Of a stretch of DNA of 64,000 nucleotides, positions 17,050-28,115 are shown one piece after another (within the stretch, counting starts at the first letter, position 1; the number at the start of each line of letters is the position of its first letter). Source of the DNA: Acidobacteriota bacterium (GTDB taxonomy: Bacteria; Acidobacteriota; Vicinamibacteria; Fen-336). The notes below the pieces were generated by a model that was not told the DNA's origin, ran no database searches, and was given only the letters and a program-made list of their open reading frames with translations. The translations under genes and the position numbers were made by a program. The stretch is taken from contig JAJDNS010000061.1 of assembly GCA_022340585.1 (NCBI GenBank), positions 1 to 64,000 on the forward strand, written 5' to 3'.

Positions 17050-19785
17050 CTACCGGCCCCTCGGCGCCCGCGGCGGCTCCACTCCCGCCACGCCCTCCGC
17101 CAACGCCAGGCCGCCGGTCTGGTGCAGTGTCGAGATGGTCAGGCTCCGTCCGTCGGGGGACACGCCCAGCGACTCCGTCATGTACTGCGAGGAGAACCCG
17201 GCCACCGGACGGCGCGAGGCGCTCGTGTCGCGGCCGGGGACGAAGTCCTGGAGGAACACCCCGGAGCGCCCCCTCTCGTCGAGCCCCACGAAGTAGATCC
17301 CCTGGCCGTCGGGATGCCACCGGCTCCGGCCCCAGAGGACCTGGCTGCTCGCCCCGGTCGACCACTCGACGTCGATGGCGAAGGGCTCGACCTCTCCCGT
17401 GTCGATGCGGGCCACGCGGACCTGGCGCCGGGTGGGCCCCATGTTGGCGATGAAGAGGACGTGCCGCCCGTCGGGGGAGACCTCGGGCACGAGGTGGGTG
17501 CCCGGCACCAGGCGGGTCCCGTCGCTCCCGTCGTCACGGACCTTCCAGAGCCCGACGTGGTCGGGGTGGCCGCTCGCGTACACGATCCACTCGCCGTCGG
17601 GAGTGGCGGTGGGGTTCTCGGCGGTCGCCCCGTCGTGGGTCAGCTGCCGCGCCCCCGTGCCGTCGGTGTTCGCGATCCAGACCTCGAGGCTCCCGGACCG
17701 GTCCGAGCTCCAGATGACCTGTCGGCCGTCGGGGGTGAAGCCCGGGTCCCAGTCCTGGGCGGGGTCGTCGGTGAGCTGGACGAGGGCACCCGTCGTCCGC
17801 TCGATCGCCCACAGGTCGAGGTTGCCGCTGCGATTGGAGGAGAAGATGATCCGGGCGCCGTCGGGAGAGTAGGCGGGCTGACGGTCGCTGCTGCTTCCGG
17901 CGGTGAGGATTCGCGGCTCCGTCGAGGGCTCTCCCGCGCCCACCTCCCGCAGGTTCATGCGTGACTGCACCTCGTCGAAGACGAGGGTCCCCGGTGAAAG
18001 GACGTCGCAGGTCCCGAAGCGCCGTCCCACGCCGGTGAGGGGGAAGAGGCCGCTTTTCCAGAAGAGGGAGCGTTCGGCGCCGGACGCTGCCTCGATGGTG
18101 AACACGCGCCCCGGAACGCCCGCCGCGTCCCCGGTGACGCTCCCGGCCCGGGCGAGGACGAGGCGATCGCCGTCCCGGGTCCACGAGAGGCAGCCCAGGG
18201 TGAAGCTCGGGGGCGTGACGGTGTGGGCCCTGGCGCTCTCCACGTCGATCAGGAGGAGCTGGTACTGACTGTTGCCAATGATGGAACCCTGGATCACCGC
18301 CACCCGGCGGCCGTCGGGGGAGACGCGCAGGTTGTAGAGGCTCTGGCCCTCGGACTCCAGGAGGGTCCTCTCCTGACCGCTCTCCAGCTCCCGCACCCCC
18401 AGGCTGAAGGACAGGTTCTCGGAGTCGTAGGGCGACCGCAGGACGGCCACTCTCTCCCCGTCCGGGAACCAGTCCGCGGCCCGCACGTCGTCGGCCACGC
18501 GGCGGGGCGCTCCCCCCACCAGCCCGATGCGATAGAGGGATTGCCGGCCGCTTTCGTCGCGCACGAAGAGCACGCTGGACCCGTCGGGCGAGAAGCGGGG
18601 CCGGGCGTCGGGCCCCTCGGTCAGCGGCGCCTCGCCGCCTCCGTGAAGCTGCTTGATCCAGATGCGGGGCACGCCGTCCCGCGACGAGGTGAAGGCCACG
18701 ATCCGGCCGTCGGGCGACGCGGTGGGCTGGAGGTCGCTCCCCGAGAAGGTGAGAGGGCGCACCCGGGCCGGCTCGCCCGCGGGCGGTGTCGCCAGGGCGC
18801 GGCCGAGGAGGGCCCCCGCCGCGATCCCGGCCCCGAGGCAGAGCAGCGGGAGGGCCCGGCGCCAGAGGGGGACCGTGGCGCGGGGGACCGTCTCTACCGC
18901 CGACGAGGTCGTAGCCCCCCCGGCGACCGTGGCGTCGAGGGCAAAGCCGAGGTCCCGCGCCGACTGGAAGCGCTCGTCGCGGCTCTTCTCCAGGCTGCGG
19001 GTGACGATGCGCTCCACTCCCACGGGCACGGGGGCGGCGGTCGAGCCCGAGCCGGGCTGGAGCGGGGGCGGCTCCTCCCGGAGGATGGCGGTCATGGTCT
19101 CGGCGGCGGTGTCGCGCTGGAAGGCCCGCCTCCCGGACAGCATCTCGTAGAGCACGAGGCCCAGGGAGAAGAGATCGGAGCGGGCGTCCACGGGCTCGCC
19201 CCGGACCTGCTCGGGCGACATGTAGCCCACCGTGCCCAGGACCTGGCCCGGCTCGGTGGGTGGCGACAACGTGGGGGAGCGGGTGTCGTCGGCGGACGGG
19301 TGGGGGGAGATGTCGCGAACGAGGCCGAAGTCGAGGATCGCGACCCGCCCCTCGCGGGTGACGAAGAGGTTGTCGGGCTTCAGGTCGCGGTGGACGATGC
19401 CCTTCTCGTGGGCCGCGGCGAGGCCGCGGGTGACCTGGACGGCGTAGTCGACGGCCTTGCGAAGCGAGAGCGGCCCCTCGGCGAGCTTCTCGCGGACGGA
19501 CTCTCCCTCGAGGAGCTCCATGACCGCGTACACGGTCTCGCCCTCGTGACCCACGTCGTGAAGCGCCAGGATGTTCGGGTGGCTGAGGGCCGCCACCGCC
19601 CGGGCCTCACGCTCGAAGCGCTCGCGCCGCTCCGGGCTCCCGGCCACCGCTTCCGGCAGGACCTTGATGGCGACGTCCCGCCCGAGGCGGGTGTCGCGCG
19701 CTCGGTAGACCTCCCCCATGCCACCCGCTCCGAGGGACGCGAGTATCTCGTACGGACCGAGGCGCTGTCCGGTCGACAACCTCAA
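17050..19785 (-). CDS. Membrane Ser/Thr protein kinase with C-terminal WD40-like propeller
   Basis: In this 911-residue protein the PknB-type kinase domain spans about 1-285: glycine loop L-G-A-G-G-M-G-E-V at 18-26, ATP lysine K41, catalytic D134 in H-R-D-L-K-P-D-N and D-F-G at 152-154. All key residues are intact. A basic patch and one membrane helix (about 311-331) follow. The C-terminal 570 residues are a TolB-like beta-propeller with repeated S-P-D-G-R and W-T-P-D-G-like motifs. The kinase faces the cytoplasm and the propeller the periplasm, so it should sense an envelope signal. The start is TTG at 19785, with AGGAGAG upstream and TAGAAT at 19816-19821. A truncated kinase relative lies at 3353. 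Confidence 0.9.
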   Translation of the reverse strand: MRLSTGQRLGPYEILASLGAGGMGEVYRARDTRLGRDVAIKVLPEAVAGSPERRERFEREARAVAALSHPNILALHDVGHEGETVYAVMELLEGESVREKLAEGPLSLRKAVDYAVQVTRGLAAAHEKGIVHRDLKPDNLFVTREGRVAILDFGLVRDISPHPSADDTRSPTLSPPTEPGQVLGTVGYMSPEQVRGEPVDARSDLFSLGLVLYEMLSGRRAFQRDTAAETMTAILREEPPPLQPGSGSTAAPVPVGVERIVTRSLEKSRDERFQSARDLGFALDATVAGGATTSSAVETVPRATVPLWRRALPLLCLGAGIAAGALLGRALATPPAGEPARVRPLTFSGSDLQPTASPDGRIVAFTSSRDGVPRIWIKQLHGGGEAPLTEGPDARPRFSPDGSSVLFVRDESGRQSLYRIGLVGGAPRRVADDVRAADWFPDGERVAVLRSPYDSENLSFSLGVRELESGQERTLLESEGQSLYNLRVSPDGRRVAVIQGSIIGNSQYQLLLIDVESARAHTVTPPSFTLGCLSWTRDGDRLVLARAGSVTGDAAGVPGRVFTIEAASGAERSLFWKSGLFPLTGVGRRFGTCDVLSPGTLVFDEVQSRMNLREVGAGEPSTEPRILTAGSSSDRQPAYSPDGARIIFSSNRSGNLDLWAIERTTGALVQLTDDPAQDWDPGFTPDGRQVIWSSDRSGSLEVWIANTDGTGARQLTHDGATAENPTATPDGEWIVYASGHPDHVGLWKVRDDGSDGTRLVPGTHLVPEVSPDGRHVLFIANMGPTRRQVRVARIDTGEVEPFAIDVEWSTGASSQVLWGRSRWHPDGQGIYFVGLDERGRSGVFLQDFVPGRDTSASRRPVAGFSSQYMTESLGVSPDGRSLTISTLHQTGGLALAEGVAGVEPPRAPRGR

Positions 19786-19815
19786 CCCATGCTCTCCTGG
19801 CGGGAACGCGTGGGG

Positions 19816-19821
19816 ATTCTA
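19816..19821 (-). promoter_or_regulatory. -10 element of the kinase-propeller gene
   Basis: TAGAAT on the minus strand is identical to the ispG -10 hexamer. It predicts a leader of about 25 bases containing the AGGAGAG ribosome binding site. Confidence 0.4.
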
Positions 19822-19912
19822 GCGCGAACGGGGAGGTCGCGCTCCCGACGCCGCCGCTCACGGAAGCCCGGGGCCCTCCCACGCCGCTCCCCGGTTGGAG
19901 AGTGAGGGCCCG

Positions 19913-21594
19913 TCAGCCCAGCTCGTCGAGGGCGCGGACTCCCCGGCGGAGGGGCAGCCAGAAGGTGAGGAGGCTGAGGGCGAGGGCGAGGGCGAACAGC
20001 GTGAGCATCCACGCCTGGCCACTCGGGGAGATCGGGATCTGGTAGAAGTGGGCACGGAGATAGATCCGGGCGGCGACACCGAGCAGGACGACGGTCACCA
20101 GGATGTAGAGGACGGCCAGGACCATGAAGGCCACCCCGCCGTAGGAGCCCGCCACCTGGGTCAGGTTCTCGGCCGCGAACCGCGGGTAGCGGGCCCCCAT
20201 CCCGGCAGCCAGGCCCACGAGGGCGAGGGCCATGAAGGCGATGCCCACGGCGCTGAGGACCTGAAGGAAGGGGTGCACCCCCAGGAGCCGGCCGGACAGC
20301 ACGGTGAGGCCCTCGGCCAGGACGAGGATGGGCACGAAGCCGGTCCAGAACTTGGACCACAGGAACGGGCCCATCTCGGTGGGGGAGGTGCGGACGATCC
20401 AGAAGGCGGCGCCCTCGGAGGAGACCGCCGGGAACACGAAGCGAACGGCGACGGCGGAGGTGACGAAGGCGGCCATGCCCAGGTTCAGGAAGGCGTAGAG
20501 GCCCTTGACCATGCGGCTCATATAGGGAAGGCGGTCCAGGTCGAGGACGCTGAAGTTGTAGAGGTAGACGAGGGCCAGGGCCAGGAGCAGGAGGAGCTGC
20601 GACCACTGGGCGGTGTCCCGGAGAAACACCTTGAGGTCCTTCACGAGGAGGGCGCGGCGCGCCGGGCCCAGGGGCAGCCGTCTTACCAGGGCCTCCAGCC
20701 CCCGCAGCCGCGTGAAGCGGGCCTTGCGGGCCTCCTGGGCCTTGCTCCAGCCCGGGAAGTAGAGCCGGCCGTAGGCGGCGCGGGCCACGACGGTGCCGGC
20801 GAGGGCGCTGGTCCACAGGGCCCCGAGGTGCAGCGTGTCCCACGTGCCGCCGAGGGCGGCGAAGAGGCTCTCCCCGGCCCAGAAGGAGGGAAGGAGCGGG
20901 GTGACCGGCGACTGCAGGGTGGCGAAGAAGGCGGTCACGTCGGGGAGGGACTGGACGCTCATGAGGCGCTCGGGGCGCAGGAAGCGGAGAAGCACCACCA
21001 GGGCCATGGCAAACAGCAGCCCCATGAACATGAGGATGTCCCGCGCCCGGCGGGCCGGGAACACGTTGACCAGGACCAGGGTCACCACCGAGCCGGCCGC
21101 GGTGGGGATCAATACGAAGGGGACCACGGTCAGGACCGCGGCCAGGTAGTAGCTCGCCGGCGCGCAGCGGGCGAGGCCGACGGCCAGCAGGACGGGAAGG
21201 ATGAAGGCCACGACCATCCAGGCCGACTGGCCCACGGCCCGGACGAAGCGCGAGTAGAACAGGCGGTCGCCGGGGACGGGGGCGGTCAGAAGCAGGCGCA
21301 GGTCCTCGGAGAGGAAGAACGTGGAGAGGGAGGTGACCACCGCGCTGAAGGCCACGAAGGAGAGGAAGGTGAGGAAGAGCCAGCTCAGGCCCAGCCGGAT
21401 GAGGTAGTCGCCGAGCTCCTCGTAGGCGAGAAGCTGCCAGGTGAGCCAGAAGACGGCGGCGAAGATGGCGCCGGCCACGGCCAGGGCGATCCCTCCGAAG
21501 AGCGAGGCGCGCAGGCCGTCGCCCCGCTCGCGTCGGCGGGCCCGGTTCCGTACGCTCCAGAAGGTCGGGAGCAGGAGGTAGGGAAAGGCGGAGG

Positions 21595-21598
<4 letters not shown>
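19913..21598 (-). CDS. ABC-2-type exporter permease (large, multi-pass)
   Basis: This 561-residue membrane protein has about a dozen hydrophobic segments and a cytoplasmic region in the middle (about 270-330, rich in R and K). No periplasmic domain is evident. It is the partner of the ABC ATPase upstream. There is no ATG, GTG or TTG close to the ATPase stop. The protein-like sequence begins L-T-S-A-F-P-Y at a CTG that overlaps that stop as CTGA (21598-21595), in the position where ATGA couplings occur. I therefore propose a CTG start; the much longer frame to 21913 is antisense-like and proline-rich. The substrate is unknown. Confidence 0.78.
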
Positions 21599-22341
<743 letters not shown>

Positions 22342-22351
22342 CCCTGCGACC

Positions 22352-23965
22352 TCAGCGCGCCGGAGAGGACCAGCAGCTCGGGCCCTGCCCGTCGCGCCGG
22401 GGGAAGGGCAGGTCGAGAGGCGTCAGGTCGGCGGTCGGACGCCCGACCAGGATGGGGGTGGAGCCCGGGCGCAGCTCCACGTCGAGCACGCTCAGCTCGG
22501 CCTGGCCGATCAGCCCCAGGATGGCCGCTTGCCGGTCCAGCCCGCCCCGGGCGAGGCGGACGTGGGTGGCGTCGGCGGGGAACTGGTTCAGGGTGGGGTC
22601 GACGGGCAGCCACAGGCCGCGCTGGTCGCCCTCGTCGAGCCAGACCTCGGCCCAGGCGTGATAGTAGAAGGCTCCCCGGAGGTAGACGAGGCCGACCGCG
22701 ATCCGCGCCGGGATGTCCACGGCCCGGGCCATCGCCACGTACAGCGCGGTGTGCTCGTTGCAGTCCCCGACCCGGGTCTTCAGAACCTCGAGGGCGGAGG
22801 GCAGGCTCACCGTCGGCTTCTTGTCCAGGAAGGCGTGCACGTGCCGGAGGAGGCGCTCGGCGCGGGCTCGGGGCTCGTCCGGCGCGTCCTCCGTGGCTCG
22901 CGCGGCCTCGTCGCGAATGGGAGGGGCGTCGCTCTCGATGAGGGGCTCTGGCTTCAGGTAGCGCGCGAGCCCGGGCTCCTCCGGCCCCGGCGTCAGCTCG
23001 AGGGCGTCGTGGACCTCGATGACGTCCCCGTCGGCACTCTGGCCCGCGCCCTGCAGGTCCCCGTCGGGGAAACCCGCGGCGCGGCTCAAGCGGACGCGAA
23101 GGAGGCGCACGGTGGTGGGATCGTCGATGCGGGTCGGAGGTGAGGGGACGAGGGCGGCTGCTTCCAGGAGGTCGGCCTGGATCTCGCTGGAGACCGCCAG
23201 GGCCTGTGCTCGCTCCGGGGTCTCCCGCACCACCAGGAGCCCGGTCGGGCTCTCCTCGCGCACGACCTCGCCCACGTCGGTGATCCAGCTGCGCGTCGTC
23301 ACCCCGGCGAAGCGGGTCTGCACGCGGAAGGCGGGCACCGACCGCCCGGCGGCGCGCACGATCTCGCGCGCCTGCACCTCGATGCTCATCGCGGCGTTGC
23401 GGAGGGTCGTCGGGTCGAAGACACTGACCTCGAGGGTCTCCCCCGCGGTGAGCCCGCGAGCGACCAGGGCCCGGGGGAGGTTGAGGGCGAGGGCGGGGGG
23501 CTCGGCCAGCTCGCGCGTCTCCTCCCGCTCGCCGCCGGAGTTGCGGATGCGCAGGTGGAGGCGTCGACCGTCGAGGTCGCCGGAGACAACGGTCGGTCCG
23601 GTGCCGGGATCCAGCGAGAACTCGAAGCGCCGGAGGGCGAAGGCCCGGTCCACGACCGCGAGGGTGCTCAGTCGAACGGCAGTGGTTGCGCCGAAGAGCG
23701 TCATCTGAAGGCGCCCGTCCTCCCGGATCTCGTACCCGTCGTCGATCGGTGTGGTCTGGCCGACCGAGAAACCGATCTTGTCGCCCCGGTAGTAGACGCC
23801 CTTCCAGTGCGCGGACGAGCCGTAGTGGGCGAGGTCGGCGGCCAGGCTCACCGGCGGCGAGAAGTAGGCGGCCCGGACGAGGACGCCCATCTGGACGAGC
23901 CAGGCCACCACCGCGAGGACGGAGAGAAGGCGGGCGAGGGCCCGGGGAAGGGGACGGAAGAGCAT
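22352..23965 (-). CDS. Membrane-anchored transglutaminase-like protein
   Basis: The 537-residue product has an N-terminal membrane helix (about 10-32) and a long beta-rich periplasmic region (about 40-380). A transglutaminase-like cysteine protease core follows near 385-480. The triad is visible: C in V-G-D-C-N-E-H-T, H in Y-Y-H-A-W-A-E-V-W and D in L-P-V-D-P-T. Bacterial members usually act as peptidases or peptide cross-linkers in the periplasm. ATG at 23965 is preferred; a TTG lies one codon upstream. It is the first gene of the operon with the ABC exporter and diverges from trmJ across a shared A+T-rich -10 (24004-24011). It may process or release what the exporter handles, but this is inference. 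Confidence 0.85.
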   Translation of the reverse strand: MLFRPLPRALARLLSVLAVVAWLVQMGVLVRAAYFSPPVSLAADLAHYGSSAHWKGVYYRGDKIGFSVGQTTPIDDGYEIREDGRLQMTLFGATTAVRLSTLAVVDRAFALRRFEFSLDPGTGPTVVSGDLDGRRLHLRIRNSGGEREETRELAEPPALALNLPRALVARGLTAGETLEVSVFDPTTLRNAAMSIEVQAREIVRAAGRSVPAFRVQTRFAGVTTRSWITDVGEVVREESPTGLLVVRETPERAQALAVSSEIQADLLEAAALVPSPPTRIDDPTTVRLLRVRLSRAAGFPDGDLQGAGQSADGDVIEVHDALELTPGPEEPGLARYLKPEPLIESDAPPIRDEAARATEDAPDEPRARAERLLRHVHAFLDKKPTVSLPSALEVLKTRVGDCNEHTALYVAMARAVDIPARIAVGLVYLRGAFYYHAWAEVWLDEGDQRGLWLPVDPTLNQFPADATHVRLARGGLDRQAAILGLIGQAELSVLDVELRPGSTPILVGRPTADLTPLDLPFPRRDGQGPSCWSSPAR

Positions 23966-24003
23966 CAACGGGTGTCTCTCGAGCCCTCGAAGCTCATGAA
24001 GTG

Positions 24004-24011
24004 ATTATAGA
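24004..24011. promoter_or_regulatory. Two-way -10 region between transglutaminase and trmJ genes
   Basis: ATTATAGA reads TATAAT on the minus strand (24009-24004) and TATAGA on the plus strand (24006-24011). The plus start codon is 13 bases away, giving a very short leader; the minus start is about 40 bases away. Confidence 0.45.
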
Positions 24012-24023
24012 CTCTGCCCACCC

Positions 24024-24758
24024 ATGGACCTCTCGCGCGTCACCATCGTCCTCGTCCGGCCTTCGCGGCCCGCCAACGTGGCCGCGGCGTGCCGGGCCAT
24101 GAAGAACATGGGGCTCCGCCGGCTGCGGATCGTGGAGCCGCCGGCGGGCCTCGACGACCGCGACGCGCGGGCGCCGGCGTACAAGGCCTGGGACATCCTC
24201 GACGCCGCCGAGGTGGTGCCCACGCTGTCGGAGGCGGTCTCCGACGCCACCCTGGTGGCGGGCACCACCGGGCGCGACGACGCGGGAGAGACCTGGAGCC
24301 CGCGCGAGCTGGCGGCCCGCGCGGAGAGTCGGGCCGCCGGCGGCGGAATCGCCCTCGTCTTCGGACCCGAGTCCAGTGGGTTGACGAGCCTCGAGCTGGG
24401 CCTGTGCCACGTCCTGGTGCACATCCGCACGGATCCGGCCCAGCCCTCCCTCAACCTGGCCCAGGCCGTGCTGCTGTTCGCCTACGAGCTGCGACTGGCC
24501 TCCGAGACCTCGGAGGCCCCGAGGGTCGCCAATCACGCCACCGCCGGCGAGCTGGAGCAGGCCCTCCAGGAGCTGCGGGGAGCCCTTCTCGACGTCGGGT
24601 ACCTCGATCCCCTCAACCCGGACCACATCCTGGTCGAGCTCCGCCGGATGCTGGCCCGGGCGGGACCCACGCCCCGGGAGGTGAGCCTCCTGCGGGGCCT
24701 GGCCCGGCAGGTGGGCTGGGCCGGTCGCGTTGCGCGGGGCGGCAAGACGACCCCATAA
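24024..24758 (+). CDS. trmJ: tRNA (cytidine/uridine-32-2'-O)-methyltransferase TrmJ-like
   Basis: This 244-residue SpoU/TrmJ-family enzyme is a trefoil-knot SAM methyltransferase that adds 2'-O-methyl groups to RNA. Motif 1 (R-P-S-R-P-A-N-V-A-A-A-C-R-A-M-K-N-M-G) is at about 12-30. Motif 2 (L-V-F-G-P-E-S-S-G-L) is at about 110-120, and motif 3 (S-L-N-L-A-Q-A-V) at about 146-153. The extra helical C-terminal part (about 170-244) and the total length match TrmJ better than RlmB or TrmL. Target tRNA position 32 is taken from the family, not from the sequence. It precedes hflX by 15 bases, an RNA-linked pair. Confidence 0.85.
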   Translation: MDLSRVTIVLVRPSRPANVAAACRAMKNMGLRRLRIVEPPAGLDDRDARAPAYKAWDILDAAEVVPTLSEAVSDATLVAGTTGRDDAGETWSPRELAARAESRAAGGGIALVFGPESSGLTSLELGLCHVLVHIRTDPAQPSLNLAQAVLLFAYELRLASETSEAPRVANHATAGELEQALQELRGALLDVGYLDPLNPDHILVELRRMLARAGPTPREVSLLRGLARQVGWAGRVARGGKTTP

Positions 24759-24773
24759 TCGCGACGGGCCCCG

Positions 24774-26072
24774 TTGCGCGCCCGAAGGGAGGAGGAGGCG
24801 GCGGTCACACCGGTATCGGAGAGCGGCGGCAGCGGCGAGCGTGCGCTCCTCGTGGGTCTGAGCCCGGGGCCGCGCCACCGCCAGCGGACCGAGGAGTCCC
24901 TGGAGGAGCTGAGCCTGCTCGTTCGCAGCGCTGGGGCGTCGGTGGTGGGGGTGGTGACCCAGGAGCGACCGCGTCCCGACGCGGCCACCCTCATCGGTCG
25001 CGGCAAGGTCGCCGAGGTGGCCGCGGTGTCGCGGGAGACGGAGGCCGATCTCCTCGTGTTCGACGACGAGCTGACCCCGGCCCAGCAGCGCAACGTCGAA
25101 GAAGCGATCGGCATCAAGACGATCGACCGCACGCAGCTCATCCTCGACATCTTTGCCCGGCGGGCCCGGACCCGCGAAGGACGCCTGCAGGTGGAGCTGG
25201 CGCAGCTGGACTACTTCCTCCCCCGGCTCGCCGGACGGGGGGCGCTTCTCTCACGGCTGGGCGGGGGGATCGGGACCCGCGGCCCGGGGGAGACCAAGCT
25301 CGAGACCGACCGGCGCCGCATCAGGCAGCGCATCCAGGCGGTGCGCCGGGAGATCGAGCACGTGCGCCGCGAGCGTCTCACGCGGCGCGAGGCGCGTCGG
25401 CGGCGCGAGGCCACCGTGGTGTCCCTCGTGGGCTACACCAACGCCGGCAAGTCGACGCTCTTCAATACCCTGACCCGGGGCGGGGCGGTGGTGTCCCAAC
25501 AGCTCTTCATGACCCTCGACCCCCTGGTGCGGCGGGTGCGGCTGGGCGGGGGGCGTGAGGTCCTGGTCGTGGACACGGTGGGCTTCATCCAGAAGCTGCC
25601 CCACGCCCTGGTGGCCGCCTTCCGCGCGACCCTCGAGGAGGTGGTGGAGGCCGACCTGTTGCTCCACGTGGTCGACGCCTCGGCTCCGGACCTGGCCGAG
25701 CGGGAGTCGGCGGTGGAGGCGGTGCTGGGGGAGATCGGGGCCGCCGACCGGCCTCGCATCCTCGTGCTCAACAAGGCGGACCGGCTGGGGCCCACCCGCG
25801 GGGCCGCGCTCGTCCGTCAGCGGGCGGGCTCCGTCCTCGTGTCCGCTCGCACGGGCGACGGTGTCGAAGAGCTGCTCGAGTCCGTGACCGCCCGCCTCGA
25901 CCTCGTGCTGCGGCGGGTCCGCCTCCGCTTCCGGGCCGGCGACCGGGGAGCCATCTCCGGGGTCTACGCTTCCGGGCGGGTCCTCGAGCACGAGGAGAAT
26001 GGAAACGAGGTCACCCTGCAGGCGGAGCTGCCGGAGCGGCTGCTGGACCGCTACCGGGAGAACCTGCAGTGA
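24774..26072 (+). CDS. hflX: GTPase HflX
   Basis: This 432-residue GTPase binds the 50S subunit and helps rescue stalled or heat-damaged ribosomes. The N-terminal HflX domain (about 20-185) has I-G-R-G-K-V and the [11 protein letters not shown] motif near 164-174, followed by a long coiled coil. The G domain has G1 G-Y-T-N-A-G-K-S, G2 threonine, G3 D-T-V-G-F-I and G4 N-K-A-D. The start is uncertain: the frame opens at a TTG at 24774 and no better start with a ribosome binding site is seen for 25 codons, although a purine-rich run lies just inside. Its stop overlaps the next start (GTGA). Confidence 0.92.
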   Translation: MRARREEEAAVTPVSESGGSGERALLVGLSPGPRHRQRTEESLEELSLLVRSAGASVVGVVTQERPRPDAATLIGRGKVAEVAAVSRETEADLLVFDDELTPAQQRNVEEAIGIKTIDRTQLILDIFARRARTREGRLQVELAQLDYFLPRLAGRGALLSRLGGGIGTRGPGETKLETDRRRIRQRIQAVRREIEHVRRERLTRREARRRREATVVSLVGYTNAGKSTLFNTLTRGGAVVSQQLFMTLDPLVRRVRLGGGREVLVVDTVGFIQKLPHALVAAFRATLEEVVEADLLLHVVDASAPDLAERESAVEAVLGEIGAADRPRILVLNKADRLGPTRGAALVRQRAGSVLVSARTGDGVEELLESVTARLDLVLRRVRLRFRAGDRGAISGVYASGRVLEHEENGNEVTLQAELPERLLDRYRENLQ

Positions 26073-27379
26073 AGCGTCTCGCCTCCCTCGCGCTGGTCGG
26101 TAGCGTGCTCCTCCTGGGAGCCTGCGCTCCCAAGGTGGTGCCCCCTCTTCCCGAGGGGGAGGACTACGTCTACCCGACCCCGACGCCGGAGGCCGGGGTC
26201 GCGGCGAAGGACCGGGACGCCCTGGAGAAGGCCTGGCGGAAGGTCCTCGCGGGAGACTTCGAGGGGGCGGTCCGCGACTACCGCAAGGTCCTCGACCGGC
26301 GGCCGGGTCTCGCCTCGGCGGAGACCGGGCTGGCCTACGCCCACCTGCGAGGCGGTCAGGCGCAGGCCGCGGCCGCGCAGTTCGTGGCCGCGCTGGAGCA
26401 CGCGCCGGGCTACGTGCCGGCCCTGGTGGGGGCCGGCTCGACGGCGTTTCGGCGAGGCGACGTCGACGCTGCCCTCGCCCTGTACCAGCAGGCCCTCGAG
26501 CGAGCCCCCAGGGACCCCCTGGTGCGGAAGCGAGCTGCCGCTCTCAAGCTGCAGGTGACGGAACGTCACATCGCCGCGGCCCGGGAGGCGGTGGGCGTGG
26601 GAGACGACGAGACCGCCGTCCAGGAGTATCGGGCCGCCCTCGGGGTGGCCCCGGAGCTGGCCGAGATGCGTCTGGCCCTGGCCGAGCTGGAGGTGGCCGA
26701 CGGGGACACGGCCGCGGCCGTGGCGACGCTGCGCGGCGATCCGTCCGGCAACCGGGAGGTGCAGCTGCGGCTCGGACAGGTCCTGCTGGGGAGGGGTGAG
26801 TACGAGGAGGCGCGGACGGTGTACCGGGAGAGGCTCGCCACGGACCCGGGCGACGAAGAGGCACGCCAGGGAGCGCGGACCGCCCAGGAGGCCCTGGACT
26901 TCCAGGCGCAGCCCGAGGAGTACCGCCAGATCGCCTCCCTGGAGCGGGCGACCCGCGCCGACCTCGCGGCCCTGCTCGCGGTGAAGGTCGTCGCCCTCCA
27001 GCGCCTCTCACCGAGCGAGGCGCCCCTCGCCGTCGACATCTCGGGGTCGTGGGCCCGCGAGTCCATCGCCACCGTCGTGGGGCTCGGCATCATGGAGGTC
27101 TACCCGAACCACACGTTCGAGCCGCGGGCGACGGTGCGCCGCGCCGACCTGGCCCGCGCGTTGAGCCGTGCGCTGGTCCGGCTGGGCTGGCGGGGCGGTG
27201 TCGGTGCCGAGCCCACCGACATGCGTCCCTCCCACCTCGACCACGACGCGGTCAGAAGGGTCGTGGGGGCCGGGCTCATGGAGCTCGGGCCGGACGGCCA
27301 GTTCGAGCCCTGGCGTCCGGTGGGAGGCCGGGAGGCCACGGAGGTGGTGGAGGCGCTGAGCCGGCTCGTCGATCCCTGA
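26069..27379 (+). CDS. TPR and SLH-like domain lipoprotein
   Basis: This 436-residue lipoprotein has signal peptide residues 1-19 with lipobox L-G-A-C. TPR helices run from about 50-270 ([13 protein letters not shown] and [13 protein letters not shown]). The C-terminal region (about 310-436) holds two units resembling S-layer homology repeats: [15 protein letters not shown], then [16 protein letters not shown], and a weaker repeat. SLH domains normally bind secondary cell-wall polymers or peptidoglycan, so it may tether outer membrane and wall. GTG at 26069 overlaps the hflX stop, so they are co-transcribed. Coupling of an envelope tether with a ribosome GTPase is curious. Confidence 0.82.
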   Translation: MKRLASLALVGSVLLLGACAPKVVPPLPEGEDYVYPTPTPEAGVAAKDRDALEKAWRKVLAGDFEGAVRDYRKVLDRRPGLASAETGLAYAHLRGGQAQAAAAQFVAALEHAPGYVPALVGAGSTAFRRGDVDAALALYQQALERAPRDPLVRKRAAALKLQVTERHIAAAREAVGVGDDETAVQEYRAALGVAPELAEMRLALAELEVADGDTAAAVATLRGDPSGNREVQLRLGQVLLGRGEYEEARTVYRERLATDPGDEEARQGARTAQEALDFQAQPEEYRQIASLERATRADLAALLAVKVVALQRLSPSEAPLAVDISGSWARESIATVVGLGIMEVYPNHTFEPRATVRRADLARALSRALVRLGWRGGVGAEPTDMRPSHLDHDAVRRVVGAGLMELGPDGQFEPWRPVGGREATEVVEALSRLVDP

Positions 27380-27399
27380 GAGCAACCGGCGAAATGCGG

Positions 27400-27405
27400 T
27401 ACCAT
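27400..27405 (+). promoter_or_regulatory. Candidate -10 of the Crp/Fnr gene
   Basis: TACCAT followed by CCTCAGG; bases 27399-27413 match 4203-4217, the 15 bases upstream of the barrel leader. The predicted transcript keeps the AGGGAGG ribosome binding site. Confidence 0.4.
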
Positions 27406-27426
27406 CCTCAGGCCAGGGAGGTCACC

Positions 27427-28101
27427 ATGGACGAGAAGGAGCTCCTACGGACCGTCCCGTTGTTCTCCGAGCTCAACGACGACGCGATCACCAGCCTGAG
27501 CCGCCTCGCCGCCCGTCGGAAGTACCCGAAGGACACGGTCGTGTTCTTCGAGAACGAAGAGGGCGACAGCCTGTTCATGATCCTGGACGGGCGCATCAAG
27601 GTGACCATCCTCGGCGACGACGGCCGGGAGATCATCCTCACCATGCTCGCCTCCGGGGACCTCTTCGGAGAGATGGCGTTGCTCGACAACGAGCCGCGGT
27701 CGGCGACGGCCATCGCCGTCGAGGAGAGCGAGCTCCTCCTGCTCCACCGCAACGACTTCCAGGCCGTGATCAGCGAGAACCCCGCCATCAGCGGGGCGCT
27801 CATCAAGGTTCTCTCGGCGCGGCTCCGCCGGGCCAACCACCAGATCTCCACCCTGGCCCTCCTCGACGTCTACGGTCGGGTGGCGCGAGTGATCCTGGAC
27901 ATGGCCCGGGAGGAGGGCCGCCGGCTCAAGGACGGCCGCATCGCCTTTCGGCGCGCCACCCACCAGGAGATCGCCAACCGCATCGGGACCACCCGCGAGA
28001 CCGTCACCCGAATGCTAAAGGACCTGGAGCGCCAGGGCCTCGTCAAGATCGAAGGCCGCGAGATCGTCCTCCAACCAGGGTTCGAAAAAGCTTTCGACTG
28101 A
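27427..28101 (+). CDS. Crp/Fnr-family transcription factor
   Basis: This 224-residue protein has an N-terminal cyclic-nucleotide-binding-like beta roll (about 12-125; G-D-L-F-G-E-M-A-L-L-D-N-E-P-R-S-A-T at about 78-95), a dimer helix and a C-terminal winged helix. The recognition part reads H-Q-E-I-A-N-R-I-G-T-T-R-E-T-V-T-R-M-L (about 178-196). The binding-pocket block G-E-M-A-L-L-x-x-x-P-R-S-A-T is close to the cAMP-binding consensus, so a nucleotide effector is plausible. No FNR-type cysteine cluster is seen. The ATG at 27427 has a good AGGGAGG site. The gene converges with hsp20 on a strong 13-base-pair hairpin. Confidence 0.9.
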   Translation: MDEKELLRTVPLFSELNDDAITSLSRLAARRKYPKDTVVFFENEEGDSLFMILDGRIKVTILGDDGREIILTMLASGDLFGEMALLDNEPRSATAIAVEESELLLLHRNDFQAVISENPAISGALIKVLSARLRRANHQISTLALLDVYGRVARVILDMAREEGRRLKDGRIAFRRATHQEIANRIGTTRETVTRMLKDLERQGLVKIEGREIVLQPGFEKAFD

Positions 28102-28115
28102 TCGGCGCCGCCGAT

